From the NCBI GenBank assembly GCA_900553815.1, contig USEY01000023.1:1-44095 (forward strand): a stretch of 44,095 nucleotides of DNA, in the 5' to 3' direction. The position numbers and the translations under genes are program-made. Numbering within the stretch: position 1 is the stretch's first letter; the number at the start of each line of letters is the position of its first letter. Below, in pieces: positions 8,059-16,959 of the stretch. The DNA comes from an uncultured Bacteroides sp. GTDB taxonomy: Bacteria; Bacteroidota; Bacteroidia; Bacteroidales; Bacteroidaceae. Below the pieces are notes generated by a model, which was not told where the DNA came from, did not search any database, and saw only the letters and a program-made list of their open reading frames with translations.

Positions 8059-8139
8059 TTAAGGACTACACAAGTAAGAAGCAAACACTTCTTTATATAA
8101 TATGTCTTCTTGTTTAACTTCGATCTCATTAGCAATCAT
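8059..8139 (-). CDS. possible 26-residue small ORF with its own promoter
   Basis: The ATG at 8139 opens 26 codons (beginning MIANEIEVKQEDILY) and ends at TAA 8059-8061. A perfect -7 box, TAATTTTG, lies at 8156-8163 on the same strand, 17 bp upstream. Transcription from it would run about 235 nt to the terminator at 7914-7940, a size that also suits a small RNA. There are no recognisable homologs. It may equally be the first codons of a truncated gene. Confidence 0.25.
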   Translation of the reverse strand: MIANEIEVKQEDILYKEVFASYLCSP

Positions 8140-8155
8140 TTGATTGTTTCTTTTG

Positions 8156-8163
8156 CAAAATTA
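8156..8163 (-). promoter_or_regulatory. -7 promoter box for a short minus-strand transcript
   Basis: The minus strand reads TAATTTTG (TAnnTTTG). The only gene-like content before the terminator at 7914-7940 is the 26-codon ORF. Confidence 0.4.
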
Positions 8164-8696
8164 GAACTTTTCACAAATAAACAATCATCTAAAGATTACT
8201 TTTAATAGAGTTTCAGACCATATTAGCACCATAAGCATGAGCTTATTCTCTTATCTGTCATTAAGATTCTTGAACTAGAAAATAATAATACACTCCCATT
8301 CACCAGTGACAAATATCCATCTATTCTATTTAATATCTTTGGTTCTCACATATTTTCAAAATAAAAGTCTCAATTCCATGTAAGAACCAAGGCTTACAAC
8401 AACAATAAATATAATACAAAGGTTACTCACTTTTATTTTATATCCATTGTGTAAATGAATATCAATCCTATAGTGATATTCAAAATACTTTTATCAGCAT
8501 CTCTATGCTGTAATTAGCGTAAATTCCTTAATACCTAACTACAGCCAGCCTCTTTCTAATATAAACAGAGAACAAATTATCACTTCACTGGTTTCTAATA
8601 ATCAACATTTAACAATTATATTTCTAACATAAACATTCTCTTGATTGAGTGTAAACACACACAGTATAAAAGATAGTAAAATAACAGATATTTTAA
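8164..8696. other. AT-rich intergenic stretch without visible genes
   Basis: About 530 bp of AT-rich DNA. I find no coding frame, no short-period array and no convincing promoter in it. It separates the accessory genes from ppdK. Confidence 0.6.
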
Positions 8697-8731
8697 CAAA
8701 AAAGGGATTCACTCCTCAGAGCAAATCCCTT
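8697..8731 (-). terminator. intrinsic terminator of ppdK
   Basis: AAGGGATT (8702-8709) and AATCCCTT (8724-8731) form an 8-bp stem with a 14-nt loop. On the minus strand the stem is followed by a T run. It lies 31 bp beyond the ppdK stop. Confidence 0.75.
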
Positions 8732-8762
8732 AACTATTGATTATTAATCTGTATTTCTAATA

Positions 8763-11483
8763 TCAATCTTCAATGGCAGCCTGCGCCGCAGCCAGACGTG
8801 CGATAGGCACACGGAACGGAGAGCAGCTTACATAATTCAGACCAACCTTGTGACAGAACTTCACAGAAGAAGGTTCACCACCATGTTCACCACAGATACC
8901 GCACTTCAAGTCGGGACGAACGGCACGGCCTTTCTCCGTAGCCATACGAATCAGCTGTCCTACACCATTTTGGTCGAGAACCTGGAATGGGTCAACCTTC
9001 AAAATCTTCTTCTCCAAATAGATGGGGAGGAATGATGCAATATCATCGCGAGAATAACCGAAGGTCATCTGGGTCAAGTCGTTTGTACCAAATGAGAAGA
9101 ACTCAGCCGAAGAAGCGATGCGGTCAGCAGTCAAAGCAGCACGCGGAATCTCAATCATTGTACCAACCTTGAAGTCGATGCTATCGCCCATTTCTTCAAA
9201 CAGCTTGGCTGCCTCAGCACGAATCACGTCTTCCTGTTGCTTGAACTCATAAAGGATACCAGTCAGCGGCACCATGATTTCGGGATGTGTTTCTACACCT
9301 TCTTTCTTCAGTTCCAAAGCTGCACCAAGGATGGCACGTGTCTGCATCTGAGTAATTTCAGGATATGTGTTACCCAAACGGCAACCACGGTGTCCAAGCA
9401 TCGGATTGTGCTCGCAAAGAGCCTCTACACGCTGCTGGATATATTGCAAGCTTACACCCATGGCTTCGGCCATTTCCTGTTGTCCCTTCAAATCGTGGGG
9501 AACGAACTCATGCAAAGGAGGATCGAGCAGACGAACTGTCACCGGACATCCTTCCATAGCCTTAAAGATTCCCTTGAAGTCAGCTTGCTGGTAAGGCAAA
9601 ATCTTAGCCAACGCCTTGCGACGTCCTTCAGCATCTTCGGCCAAAATCATTTCGCGCATAGCCTTAATCTTCTCACCTTCGAAGAACATGTGTTCTGTGC
9701 GGCAAAGACCGATACCAACTGCACCAAAATTACGAGCGACCTGTGCATCGTGAGGCGTATCGGCATTGGTACGAACCTGAAGTCTGGTATACTTGTCAGC
9801 CAGTTTCATCAGTTCAGCAAAGTCACCCGACAACTCAGCAGCCTTGGTTTCAACCTGGCCATTGTATATTTCACCTGTGCTACCGTTCAGAGAGATAAAG
9901 TCGCCTTCTTTCAGAACAATACCATCAACCTCTACAGTACGTGCCTTATAGTCGATATTCAATGCACCGGCACCGGAAACACAGCACTTACCCATACCAC
10001 GAGCCACAACAGCTGCATGCGAAGTCATACCTCCACGTGCCGTCAGGATACCTTCGGCAACAGCCATACCGGCCAAGTCTTCAGGAGAAGTCTCGATACG
10101 AACCATGACTACACGCTTACCAGCTGCACGCCATTCGGCTGCATCGTCAGCAAAGAATACAATCTGACCACAAGCAGCACCCGGAGAAGCCGGAAGACCA
10201 CGCGACAGAACCTTTGCTTGCTTCAAAGCGGCCTTATCAAATACCGGGTGAAGCAGTTCGTCCAGCTTATTGGGCTCGCAACGCAGCAAAGCTGTCTTCT
10301 CATCAATCATACCCTGACGCAACAAGTCCATCGCTATCTTAACCATTGCAGCACCGGTACGCTTTCCGTTACGTGTCTGCAGGAACCAAAGTTTACCTTC
10401 CTGTACGGTGAACTCCATATCCTGCATGTCATGATAGTGATTTTCAAGCTTAGTCTGCAAAGCATCCAACTCTTTATAGATTTCAGGCATGGCTTCTTCC
10501 ATAGAAGGATATTTGGCCACACGTTCTTCTTCGCTGATACCAGCCAGTTCTGCCCAACGTTGTGAACCTATCTTTGTAATCTGTTGCGGAGTGCGGATAC
10601 CGGCCACAACATCTTCACCCTGCGCATTAATCAAGTATTCGCCATTAAAGAGGTCTTCACCGGTTGCAGCGTCGCGGCTGAAGCAAACACCTGTAGCCGA
10701 AGTATCGCCCATGTTACCGAATACCATAGCTTGTACACTGACAGCCGTACCCCATTCATCGGGTATTCCTTCCATTTTACGATAAAGAATGGCACGTTCA
10801 TTCATCCAAGAATTAAAGACTGCACAAATAGCGCCCCACAACTGCTCGTAAGCGCATGTTGGGAAATCTTTACCAGTACGTTCTTTTACGGCTGATTTGA
10901 AACGTTTCACCAATTCTTTCAAATCGGCAACTTCCAATTCGTTGTCCAGTCTGACACCTTTTGCATGTTTTACATCTTCTATAATAGCTTCAAACGGGTC
11001 AATATCTTCCTTATTGGTAGGTTTCATACCCAGCACAACGTCACCATACATCTGTACGAAACGACGGTATGAATCCCATGCGAAACGCTCATTACCTGTT
11101 TTTCTTGACAAACCTTCTACAACCTCATCGTTCAAACCAAGGTTAAGAATAGTATCCATCATACCCGGCATAGAAGCACGAGCACCCGAACGAACAGATA
11201 CAAGCAGCGGATTCTCTACATCACCAAACTTTGAACGCATCAAAGTTTCAATATGTGCAACAGCTTTTTCAACTTCATCTTTTAACAAGGCAACAATTTT
11301 TTCTTGCCCCATTTCATAATATTCTGTACAAACTTCTGTGGTGATTGTGAAGCCCGGAGGAACCGGCACTCCTATAAGATTCATTTCTGCTAAGTTGGCG
11401 CCTTTACCGCCTAAGAGGTTACGCATGTCAGCCTTTCCTTCTGCCTGACCATTACCAAAGGTATAAACTCTTTTTTTATCCAT
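8763..11483 (-). CDS. ppdK: pyruvate, phosphate dikinase
   Basis: A 906-residue cytosolic enzyme that interconverts pyruvate + ATP + Pi and phosphoenolpyruvate + AMP + PPi. In Bacteroides it links pyruvate and PEP in glycolysis and gluconeogenesis. The domain order is complete. The N-terminal ATP-grasp nucleotide-binding domain includes LLGGKGANLAEM near residue 23 and SVRSGARASMPGMMDTILN. The central phosphohistidine domain carries GGMTSHAAVVARGMGKCCVSG. The C-terminal PEP/pyruvate barrel has GLCRTEHMFF, GTMIEIPRAAL, FFSFGTNDLTQM and the catalytic-cysteine segment KCGICGEHGG. Length is standard. It is monocistronic, with its own -7 box and a terminator, and diverges from rlmD. Long antisense open frames inside it are shadows of its codon bias. 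Confidence 0.97.
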   Translation of the reverse strand: MDKKRVYTFGNGQAEGKADMRNLLGGKGANLAEMNLIGVPVPPGFTITTEVCTEYYEMGQEKIVALLKDEVEKAVAHIETLMRSKFGDVENPLLVSVRSGARASMPGMMDTILNLGLNDEVVEGLSRKTGNERFAWDSYRRFVQMYGDVVLGMKPTNKEDIDPFEAIIEDVKHAKGVRLDNELEVADLKELVKRFKSAVKERTGKDFPTCAYEQLWGAICAVFNSWMNERAILYRKMEGIPDEWGTAVSVQAMVFGNMGDTSATGVCFSRDAATGEDLFNGEYLINAQGEDVVAGIRTPQQITKIGSQRWAELAGISEEERVAKYPSMEEAMPEIYKELDALQTKLENHYHDMQDMEFTVQEGKLWFLQTRNGKRTGAAMVKIAMDLLRQGMIDEKTALLRCEPNKLDELLHPVFDKAALKQAKVLSRGLPASPGAACGQIVFFADDAAEWRAAGKRVVMVRIETSPEDLAGMAVAEGILTARGGMTSHAAVVARGMGKCCVSGAGALNIDYKARTVEVDGIVLKEGDFISLNGSTGEIYNGQVETKAAELSGDFAELMKLADKYTRLQVRTNADTPHDAQVARNFGAVGIGLCRTEHMFFEGEKIKAMREMILAEDAEGRRKALAKILPYQQADFKGIFKAMEGCPVTVRLLDPPLHEFVPHDLKGQQEMAEAMGVSLQYIQQRVEALCEHNPMLGHRGCRLGNTYPEITQMQTRAILGAALELKKEGVETHPEIMVPLTGILYEFKQQEDVIRAEAAKLFEEMGDSIDFKVGTMIEIPRAALTADRIASSAEFFSFGTNDLTQMTFGYSRDDIASFLPIYLEKKILKVDPFQVLDQNGVGQLIRMATEKGRAVRPDLKCGICGEHGGEPSSVKFCHKVGLNYVSCSPFRVPIARLAAAQAAIED

Positions 11484-11526
11484 AATATTGAATTAAGTTT
11501 TAATGTGTCTTTCTTTTTTCTGGTCG

Positions 11527-11534
11527 CAAATCTA
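11527..11534 (-). promoter_or_regulatory. -7 promoter box of ppdK
   Basis: The minus strand reads TAGATTTG, a perfect TAnnTTTG, 43 bp upstream of the ppdK ATG. Confidence 0.5.
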
Positions 11535-11581
11535 AGGATATTTCATAGACTATAAAACTTTTCAAGCAAAAACTTTCTATT

Positions 11582-11607
11582 ATTTTGCAATTTCGACATT
11601 GCAAAAT
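11582..11607. repeat. perfect 10-bp inverted repeat between ppdK and rlmD
   Basis: ATTTTGCAAT (11582-11591) and ATTGCAAAAT (11598-11607) flank a 6-nt spacer TTCGAC. It lies in the divergent promoter region and is dyad-symmetric like a repressor operator. No T-tract follows in a useful place, so a terminator is less likely. Confidence 0.6.
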
Positions 11608-11685
11608 ATAATATTTGAAGGAATGAATAGAATTACAGAAAAAATATCTATTTTTGTTGCCGAATTTATTATATTTGGTATAGAA

Positions 11686-13113
11686 GTGGCAAGAAAGAAG
11701 AAAGAACTTCCCCTGCTGGAAGAAATAGAAATCATGGATGTGGCTGCTGAAGGAAAAGCCATAGCAAAAGTAAATGATCTGGTAATTTTTGTACCGTATG
11801 TTGTTCCCGGCGATGTAGTAGATTTGCAGATAAAACGGAAAAAGAACCACTATGCAGAGGCAGAAGCGGTAAAGTTCCATAAATACTCGCCTAACCGCGC
11901 CGTTCCTTTTTGCCAACATTATGGCGTATGCGGGGGCTGTAAATGGCAAATATTACCCTACTCGGAGCAAATCAGGTATAAGCAGAAACAAGTAACTGAC
12001 AACCTGACACGTATTGGCAAAATAGAACTCCCGGAAATATCTCCCATACTCGGTTCTGCCAAAACACTATGTTATCGCAACAAGCTGGAATATACTTTTT
12101 CAAACAAACGTTGGTTGACAACGGAAGAAGTAAAGCAAAATGTGGTCTACGAACAAATGAATGCAGTAGGTTTCCACATTCCCAACGCATTTGACAAGGT
12201 GCTGGCCATTGAAAAATGCTGGTTACAGGACGACATCTCGAATCGAATCAGAAATGCCGTGCGCGACTATGCATACGAGCATAATTATTCCTTCATCAAC
12301 CTCCGCACCCAAGAAGGAATGCTACGCAACATGATTGTCCGTACATCTACTACAGGTGAGCTGATGGTGATACTTATCTGCAAGATTGAACATGAAGAGG
12401 AAATGAAACTCTTTACTCAACTGCTGCAATATGTAGCTGATACATTCCCCGAAATAACTTCACTCCTCTATATCATAAACAACAAGTGCAATGACACCAT
12501 CACTGACCTTGATGTCCATACTTTTAAAGGAAAAGACCATATATTTGAGGAGATGGAAGGCTTGCGTTTCAAGATTGGTCCTAAGTCTTTCTACCAGACG
12601 AACTCGGAACAAGCATATATATTATATAAGGTAGCACGCGAATTTGCAGGGCTGACAGGAAATGAACTGGTCTATGACCTTTATACCGGAACTGGAACCA
12701 TTGCCAACTTCGTTTCAAGACAAGCACGCCAAGTTATCGGTATTGAGTATGTACCCGAAGCCATTGAAGACGCTAAAGTAAATGCGGAAATTAACGGTAT
12801 ACAAAACACACTTTTCTTTGCCGGTGACATGAAAGACATGCTGACCCAAGATTTCATCAATCAGTATGGCCGTCCTGATGTCATCATTACCGACCCACCG
12901 CGTGCCGGCATGCATCCCGATGTGGTAGATGTCATTCTCTTTGCCGAGCCCAAACGTATTGTTTACGTAAGTTGCAATCCGGCCACTCAAGCGCGCGACC
13001 TGCAACTGCTCGATAAAAAATACAAGGTAACAGCCGTACAACCGGTAGATATGTTTCCACATACACACCATGTGGAAAATGTTGTAAAGCTGGAATTGAG
13101 AGAGAATTTATAA
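11686..13113 (+). CDS. rlmD: 23S rRNA (uracil-C5)-methyltransferase, RlmD/RumA family
   Basis: 475 residues from the chosen start. It uses S-adenosylmethionine to methylate C5 of a uridine in 23S rRNA. An N-terminal TRAM domain (about 10-65, VPGDVVDLQIKRKKNHYAEA) is followed by iron-sulfur cysteines in FCQHYGVCGGCKW. The Rossmann methyltransferase domain has YDLYTGTGTIANF, IITDPPRAGMHPDV and the catalytic-cysteine motif VYVSCNPATQARDL. I place the start at the GTG at 11686 (VARKKKELPLLEE) because relatives begin at this point and the upstream 29 codons are non-conserved and AT-rich; an in-frame ATG at 11599 is the alternative. Substrate position (U747 or U1939) cannot be told. The pseudouridine synthase follows after 33 bp, making an rRNA/tRNA-modification pair. 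Confidence 0.9.
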   Translation: MARKKKELPLLEEIEIMDVAAEGKAIAKVNDLVIFVPYVVPGDVVDLQIKRKKNHYAEAEAVKFHKYSPNRAVPFCQHYGVCGGCKWQILPYSEQIRYKQKQVTDNLTRIGKIELPEISPILGSAKTLCYRNKLEYTFSNKRWLTTEEVKQNVVYEQMNAVGFHIPNAFDKVLAIEKCWLQDDISNRIRNAVRDYAYEHNYSFINLRTQEGMLRNMIVRTSTTGELMVILICKIEHEEEMKLFTQLLQYVADTFPEITSLLYIINNKCNDTITDLDVHTFKGKDHIFEEMEGLRFKIGPKSFYQTNSEQAYILYKVAREFAGLTGNELVYDLYTGTGTIANFVSRQARQVIGIEYVPEAIEDAKVNAEINGIQNTLFFAGDMKDMLTQDFINQYGRPDVIITDPPRAGMHPDVVDVILFAEPKRIVYVSCNPATQARDLQLLDKKYKVTAVQPVDMFPHTHHVENVVKLELRENL

Positions 13114-13146
13114 ACGCCAACAATCCAACTCCAATATATACTTACT

Positions 13147-14058
13147 GTGGAAAAAGAAAAAATAAGAGCTAGAGCCCGTGCACTCTACACCGACTTCTAT
13201 GTAAAGGAGCCCATGGAACTAATGGAATTCCTGGCCAGCCAAATGCCACAAGCCAGCCGCACCAAGCTAAAGTCCCTACTTAGCAAACGTGTGGTGTATG
13301 TAGACAATACTATTACAACCCAATACAACTTTCCGCTGAAGCCCGGCATGAAAGTACAAATTAGCCGTGAGAAAGGGAATAAAGAATTCCATAACAAGTT
13401 GTTGAAAATCATATATGAAGATGCCTATCTCATCGTGGTAGAGAAGATGCAAGGCTTATTGTCTGTCAGCACAGAAAGACAAAAAGAACGAACTGCCTGC
13501 AATATTCTGAATGAATATCTGAAACGTTCGGGACGTAGGAACCGAGTATATGTAGTACATAGACTGGACCGTGACACTTCAGGCATCATGATGTTTGCCA
13601 AGGATGAACAAACTCAGCACACGCTACGCGATAACTGGAAAAACATTGTCTATGACAGACGATATGTAGCCGTAGTGGCAGGAGATATGGAAAAAGATGC
13701 AGGAACCGTGACTTCATGGCTCACCGATCGTAAACTGTATGTGTACTCCAGTCCGACTGATGATGGAGGTCAACTGGCTATTACACACTATCAGACCATC
13801 AAACGCGGCAACGGCTTCTCGTTGGTAGAACTTCGCTTGGAAACCGGCAGAAAAAACCAGATACGTGTACACATGCAAGACTTGGGTCATCCGGTAGTGG
13901 GCGATGGGCGTTACGGCCTGGAAGATCTTAACCCACTAGGACGACTTGCTCTACATGCCTTCAAACTTTGTTTCTACCATCCCATTACTGGCGAAAAAAT
14001 GCAATTTGAAACTCCCTATCCGGCAGATTTCAAAAAAATATTTGCCAAGAAATCATAA
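13147..14058 (+). CDS. RluA-family RNA pseudouridine synthase
   Basis: 303 residues, GTG start. The N-terminal S4-like RNA-binding segment (about 25-75, SRTKLKSLLSKRVVYVDN) is followed by the pseudouridine synthase fold, with the catalytic-aspartate motif VHRLDRDTSGIMMFAK near residue 138. Further conserved blocks are YVAVVAGD, LETGRKNQIRVHMQDLGHPVVGDGRYG and LALHAFKLCFYHP. It isomerises uridine to pseudouridine in rRNA or tRNA; which site cannot be inferred. It is co-directional with and 33 bp after rlmD, and the pair ends at a strong terminator. RluA-, RluC- and RluD-type assignment is not possible from the sequence. Confidence 0.9.
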   Translation: MEKEKIRARARALYTDFYVKEPMELMEFLASQMPQASRTKLKSLLSKRVVYVDNTITTQYNFPLKPGMKVQISREKGNKEFHNKLLKIIYEDAYLIVVEKMQGLLSVSTERQKERTACNILNEYLKRSGRRNRVYVVHRLDRDTSGIMMFAKDEQTQHTLRDNWKNIVYDRRYVAVVAGDMEKDAGTVTSWLTDRKLYVYSSPTDDGGQLAITHYQTIKRGNGFSLVELRLETGRKNQIRVHMQDLGHPVVGDGRYGLEDLNPLGRLALHAFKLCFYHPITGEKMQFETPYPADFKKIFAKKS

Positions 14059-14093
14059 TAGCAGAGACAGAATAAACATTATCGTTGTCTTAT

Positions 14094-14145
14094 AAATCCC
14101 AAAAGGAAAAGTCTTATAAATAAGGTATCCTTTTGGGATTTATTG
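14094..14145 (+). terminator. intrinsic terminator of rlmD-pseudouridine synthase unit
   Basis: A perfect 14-bp stem, arms 14094-14107 and 14128-14141 (core TCCCAAAAGGA), with a 20-nt loop and T-rich tail. The A-rich left side means it may also act in reverse. Confidence 0.8.
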
Positions 14146-14257
14146 TTTTCATCACTTTAGTTTCTATATTTAAAAACATATTTTTATACTTTTATTCTAT
14201 TTCGTGCTTAATTTAGAGAAATAATATATATATTCGTAAAATCTAAATAAGCATTTT

Positions 14258-16126
14258 ATGAAAACAAAACTTTTGACCGAGACGACCATACTTGCTATGA
14301 CAAGTATATTTTTATGTGCATGTGTCAACCACATCAACGATGAAATTGTCCCCGGAAATGTACCCATTTCATTCAAAGCGTCTATCAAAAGCGAGAAAAA
14401 GACACGAATGAGTAATAACACTTTTGACATTGGAGACGAAGTGGGCCTGTATGCCTTCATTACCAATGGAAACAGTTACATTCAAAACATGCCTCTCAAA
14501 TACAATGAAAATGCACAACTCATTCCATCAACAGACCTCTTTTATCCAACCGGCGGCACGTCTCTGGATTTCCTTGCCTATTATCCATACCAGCAAAACG
14601 ACAATCAAAACGAAATAAACTTCAGCATCCAATCTGACCAAAGTGATGATAAAAACTTTGCCCTGTCAGACTTGCTTATAGCAGAGAAAGAGAAGGTAAA
14701 AAGCACCAGTAATCCTGTGAAACTTGAATTTGCGCACAAACTGGTGAAAATGAAAATTCAGATTGTCCCCAACGAAGGAGAAACTGCTGAAGAGCTATTA
14801 ACTTCTAATCCCAGTGTCTCTGTTTTTGGCTTTAAAAGCGAAGGAACATATAATATTCAGGAAAGAGCCCTCACCACTGGTAGCACAACTGCAACTATCA
14901 CTCCACATGGGAACTGGAAGGTGGAAGATGGTAACCTGACAGGCAAAGAATTTATTGTTATGCCCGAAACGGAAGTATCAATGAACTCCTACCTTGTAAT
15001 AGAAATAAATGGGCAGGTTAACACCTGTAAGATTACTCCCAAAGCTATAGAAGGAGGAACACAATGCAACATTATAATAAAAGCCTCTAATAATGAGCTA
15101 ATGGGTATCATTGGAGACATTAAAGAATGGGTTAACGGAGAAGACATAGATACTGGTAACAGTGTAGAAAATAGCTTTATCTATGTCCCAACACTTTCAT
15201 TTAATACTTCTGATATCTATCGGGTCTACAAAAATGGAATGCCTGTTCTTGATATTTGCAAAGAATACTTATATGCCAACGGAGCAGACAACAATATAAA
15301 CTCACAAGCTATCGTTGCCTATCCAGTTAAAGGATACAAACCTGATATGAGTAATGGAATAGTACTACAACTCCTCGATATGGAAGGGAATGTACATGGA
15401 GGAAAAGCAGTCTGGAACAAGGAAGAAAACTCGCTGACCTACACTCCGGGTACCAAGCCACTCATTGAATGTATATACATTGACCAAAATGGTGAGTTAT
15501 CTTTCAGCCCAAGCGACACAGATGTACAAATTATTATCAGCAGTTATAAAATAAGGGACATCAGAGGCTCCGAAATTCAAATCTATCCAATTGTTAAGAT
15601 TGGAACTCAATATTGGATGAAAGAGAACCTAAGAGCAACTAAATATAACAACGGACAAGACATCGATTTGGGAACAATGCAGGGCACCCAAGCCCAATAC
15701 TTTAAGGATGCTGACAACAACTCATATTTCTACAGCGGATATGTCCTGTTGGAAAGTAATATGGCTCCCATTGGCTGGAAGATACCGGACACTGAAGACT
15801 GGAATCGACTAAAAACGTATGTCAACGATGAAGCTGCCTTACTGAAGGCCGGAACCTGGAAACCATTCAATACCGGCGATGAACTGCAACCGGCCAACAA
15901 CCGAAGCGGATTCAACGCATTACCACTTGGTCTTTGGGACAAGGAGAAAATGATAAGTAAAGGAACTGTTGCCGGCTTTTGGACCCAGGAGGAAGATGGC
16001 AGCATTCCGCAATATACGACATTCTTCAATGGCAGTGAAGCAGGATTTGTTCCTCAAGTTAGCAGCATAGCAACAGGGCAAGAATATTACAAGGTATTAT
16101 CTATACGTTGTATCGCAACTGAATAA
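14258..16126 (+). CDS. fimbrillin-like lipoprotein with C-terminal FISUMP domain
   Basis: A 622-residue surface lipoprotein. The signal peptide ends in the lipobox FLCAC (C22). Residues about 35-310 look like the Bacteroides fimbrillin/Mfa-like domain: ISFKASI, TRMSNNTFDIGDEVGLYAF, LFYPTGGTSLDFLAYYPY, LEFAHKLVKMKIQI, and a second beta-sandwich ending near IKEWVNGEDID. The last 180 residues (from VKIGTQYWMKENLRATKYNNG) match the FISUMP (Fibrobacter succinogenes major paralogous) domain, with APIGWKIPDTEDWNRL, NRSGFNALPLG and YYKVLSIRCI. It is likely exported by the lipoprotein route and displayed on the outer surface as an adhesin or pilus-tip component. It sits alone between two terminators. 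Combining the two domains is less common than either alone. Confidence 0.82.
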   Translation: MKTKLLTETTILAMTSIFLCACVNHINDEIVPGNVPISFKASIKSEKKTRMSNNTFDIGDEVGLYAFITNGNSYIQNMPLKYNENAQLIPSTDLFYPTGGTSLDFLAYYPYQQNDNQNEINFSIQSDQSDDKNFALSDLLIAEKEKVKSTSNPVKLEFAHKLVKMKIQIVPNEGETAEELLTSNPSVSVFGFKSEGTYNIQERALTTGSTTATITPHGNWKVEDGNLTGKEFIVMPETEVSMNSYLVIEINGQVNTCKITPKAIEGGTQCNIIIKASNNELMGIIGDIKEWVNGEDIDTGNSVENSFIYVPTLSFNTSDIYRVYKNGMPVLDICKEYLYANGADNNINSQAIVAYPVKGYKPDMSNGIVLQLLDMEGNVHGGKAVWNKEENSLTYTPGTKPLIECIYIDQNGELSFSPSDTDVQIIISSYKIRDIRGSEIQIYPIVKIGTQYWMKENLRATKYNNGQDIDLGTMQGTQAQYFKDADNNSYFYSGYVLLESNMAPIGWKIPDTEDWNRLKTYVNDEAALLKAGTWKPFNTGDELQPANNRSGFNALPLGLWDKEKMISKGTVAGFWTQEEDGSIPQYTTFFNGSEAGFVPQVSSIATGQEYYKVLSIRCIATE

Positions 16127-16142
16127 CCCTATTTCTTATAAC

Positions 16143-16190
16143 AATAAAAGAGATATATGATTTTAAAAGCCATATATCTCTTTTATTTTG
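16143..16190 (+). terminator. intrinsic terminator of the fimbrillin-like gene
   Basis: A perfect 17-bp stem, arms 16143-16159 and 16171-16187 (core AAAAGAGATATATG), with an 11-nt loop and flanking A and T runs. Confidence 0.8.
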
Positions 16191-16217
16191 TTCATGAAAT
16201 GCCATCAGACAGAATCT

Positions 16218-16281
16218 GTAATCATGGTTATACAATCTGTAATCCATCTACCATTCCAGTTGGATATACTTTCTACATTTG
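16218..16281 (+). promoter_or_regulatory. AraC-type operator and promoter of the cupin gene (site A)
   Basis: GTAATC at 16218-16223 and again at 16239-16244 (21 bp apart, within the 10-nt repeat ATCTGTAATC), then exactly 29 bp, then the -7 box TACATTTG (16274-16281). The same geometry is found at three other promoters in the window. A 21-bp direct repeat places both words on one DNA face, as AraC-family dimers require. Confidence 0.8.
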
Positions 16282-16307
16282 CATCTGTAAAAGATAAAAA
16301 GAAAACC

Positions 16308-16817
16308 ATGATGAAAATGAAACAAATAATCACAGCACTTATAGTACTAATTCTATCAAACATAGGAAACCCATTAAATGCACAAAATATGAAACAAGAA
16401 GATGTACCTCAAAATCTTAGTGCTTTCCCTACAGGTGAAGCCAATGTACAATATGCCCAATTTTTCATCGGGCAATCCTACTTGGCATCTCTTACCAAGA
16501 ACAAAGCTTTAAACTGTCCGATAGCCAATGTCACTTTTGAACCGGGTTGTCGCAACAACTGGCACAGCCATACCGGAGGACAAATACTGATAGCCGTTGG
16601 CGGAAAAGGTTACTACCAGGAAAAAGGTAAACCTGCGCAAATATTACACCCCGGAGATATTGTAGAAATTGCTCCAGACGTAGTACATTGGCATGGTGCA
16701 GCTCCCGACAGCTGGTTTTCTCACCTTGCCATAGAATGTAATCCGCAAACAAATAAGAATACATGGTTAGAACCCGTAGACGACGCATCGTATGCCGAAG
16801 CTACCAAAGAGAAGTAG
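16308..16817 (+). CDS. periplasmic cupin-domain protein
   Basis: 169 residues. The start is set by the promoter: the -7 box ends at 16281, and the ATG at 16308 opens a signal peptide (KQIITALIVLILSNIGNPLNAQ) with a plausible cleavage after NAQ. A single beta-barrel cupin domain follows. Its metal-binding motif 1 is NWHSHTGGQILIAVGGKGYYQEKG (two His, later Gln/Tyr) and motif 2 is HPGDIVEIAPDVVHWHGAAP. Such small cupins accompany flavoproteins, hydrolases and AraC regulators in many anaerobes, where they are annotated as carboxymuconolactone-decarboxylase-associated or of unknown function. The enzymatic role is not visible. It is regulated by the shared GTAATC operator and ends at its own terminator, convergent with the AraC pair. 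Confidence 0.85.
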   Translation: MMKMKQIITALIVLILSNIGNPLNAQNMKQEDVPQNLSAFPTGEANVQYAQFFIGQSYLASLTKNKALNCPIANVTFEPGCRNNWHSHTGGQILIAVGGKGYYQEKGKPAQILHPGDIVEIAPDVVHWHGAAPDSWFSHLAIECNPQTNKNTWLEPVDDASYAEATKEK

Positions 16818-16844
16818 ACTCATAGCCCCCAAAATCTCAATATG

Positions 16845-16895
16845 CTCTTCTACGCTACCAGAGTTTCTGCTCCAATGCGTAGGAGAGTTTTTTTT
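16845..16895 (+). terminator. intrinsic terminator of the cupin gene
   Basis: CTCTTCTACGC (16845-16855) pairs with GCGTAGGAGAG (16877-16887; one G-T pair) and is followed by T8 (16888-16895). Confidence 0.8.
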
Positions 16896-16959
16896 GTAGC
16901 ATTCTCCAAGACTGCTCCTACACGCAGACTCCCAACAGGAATCACAGAAAAACGCACTA

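Noticed and set aside
9237..10565. 442-codon open frame antisense to ppdK
   Set aside because: It lies wholly inside a well-conserved gene, its translation shows no family features, and it mirrors ppdK codon bias.
11500..11949. 149-codon minus-strand frame over the ppdK-rlmD gap
   Set aside because: It overlaps the rlmD start and the divergent promoter region and has no family features.
16188..16307. Earlier start for the cupin protein
   Set aside because: It would place the operator and -7 box inside the coding sequence and hide the signal peptide.
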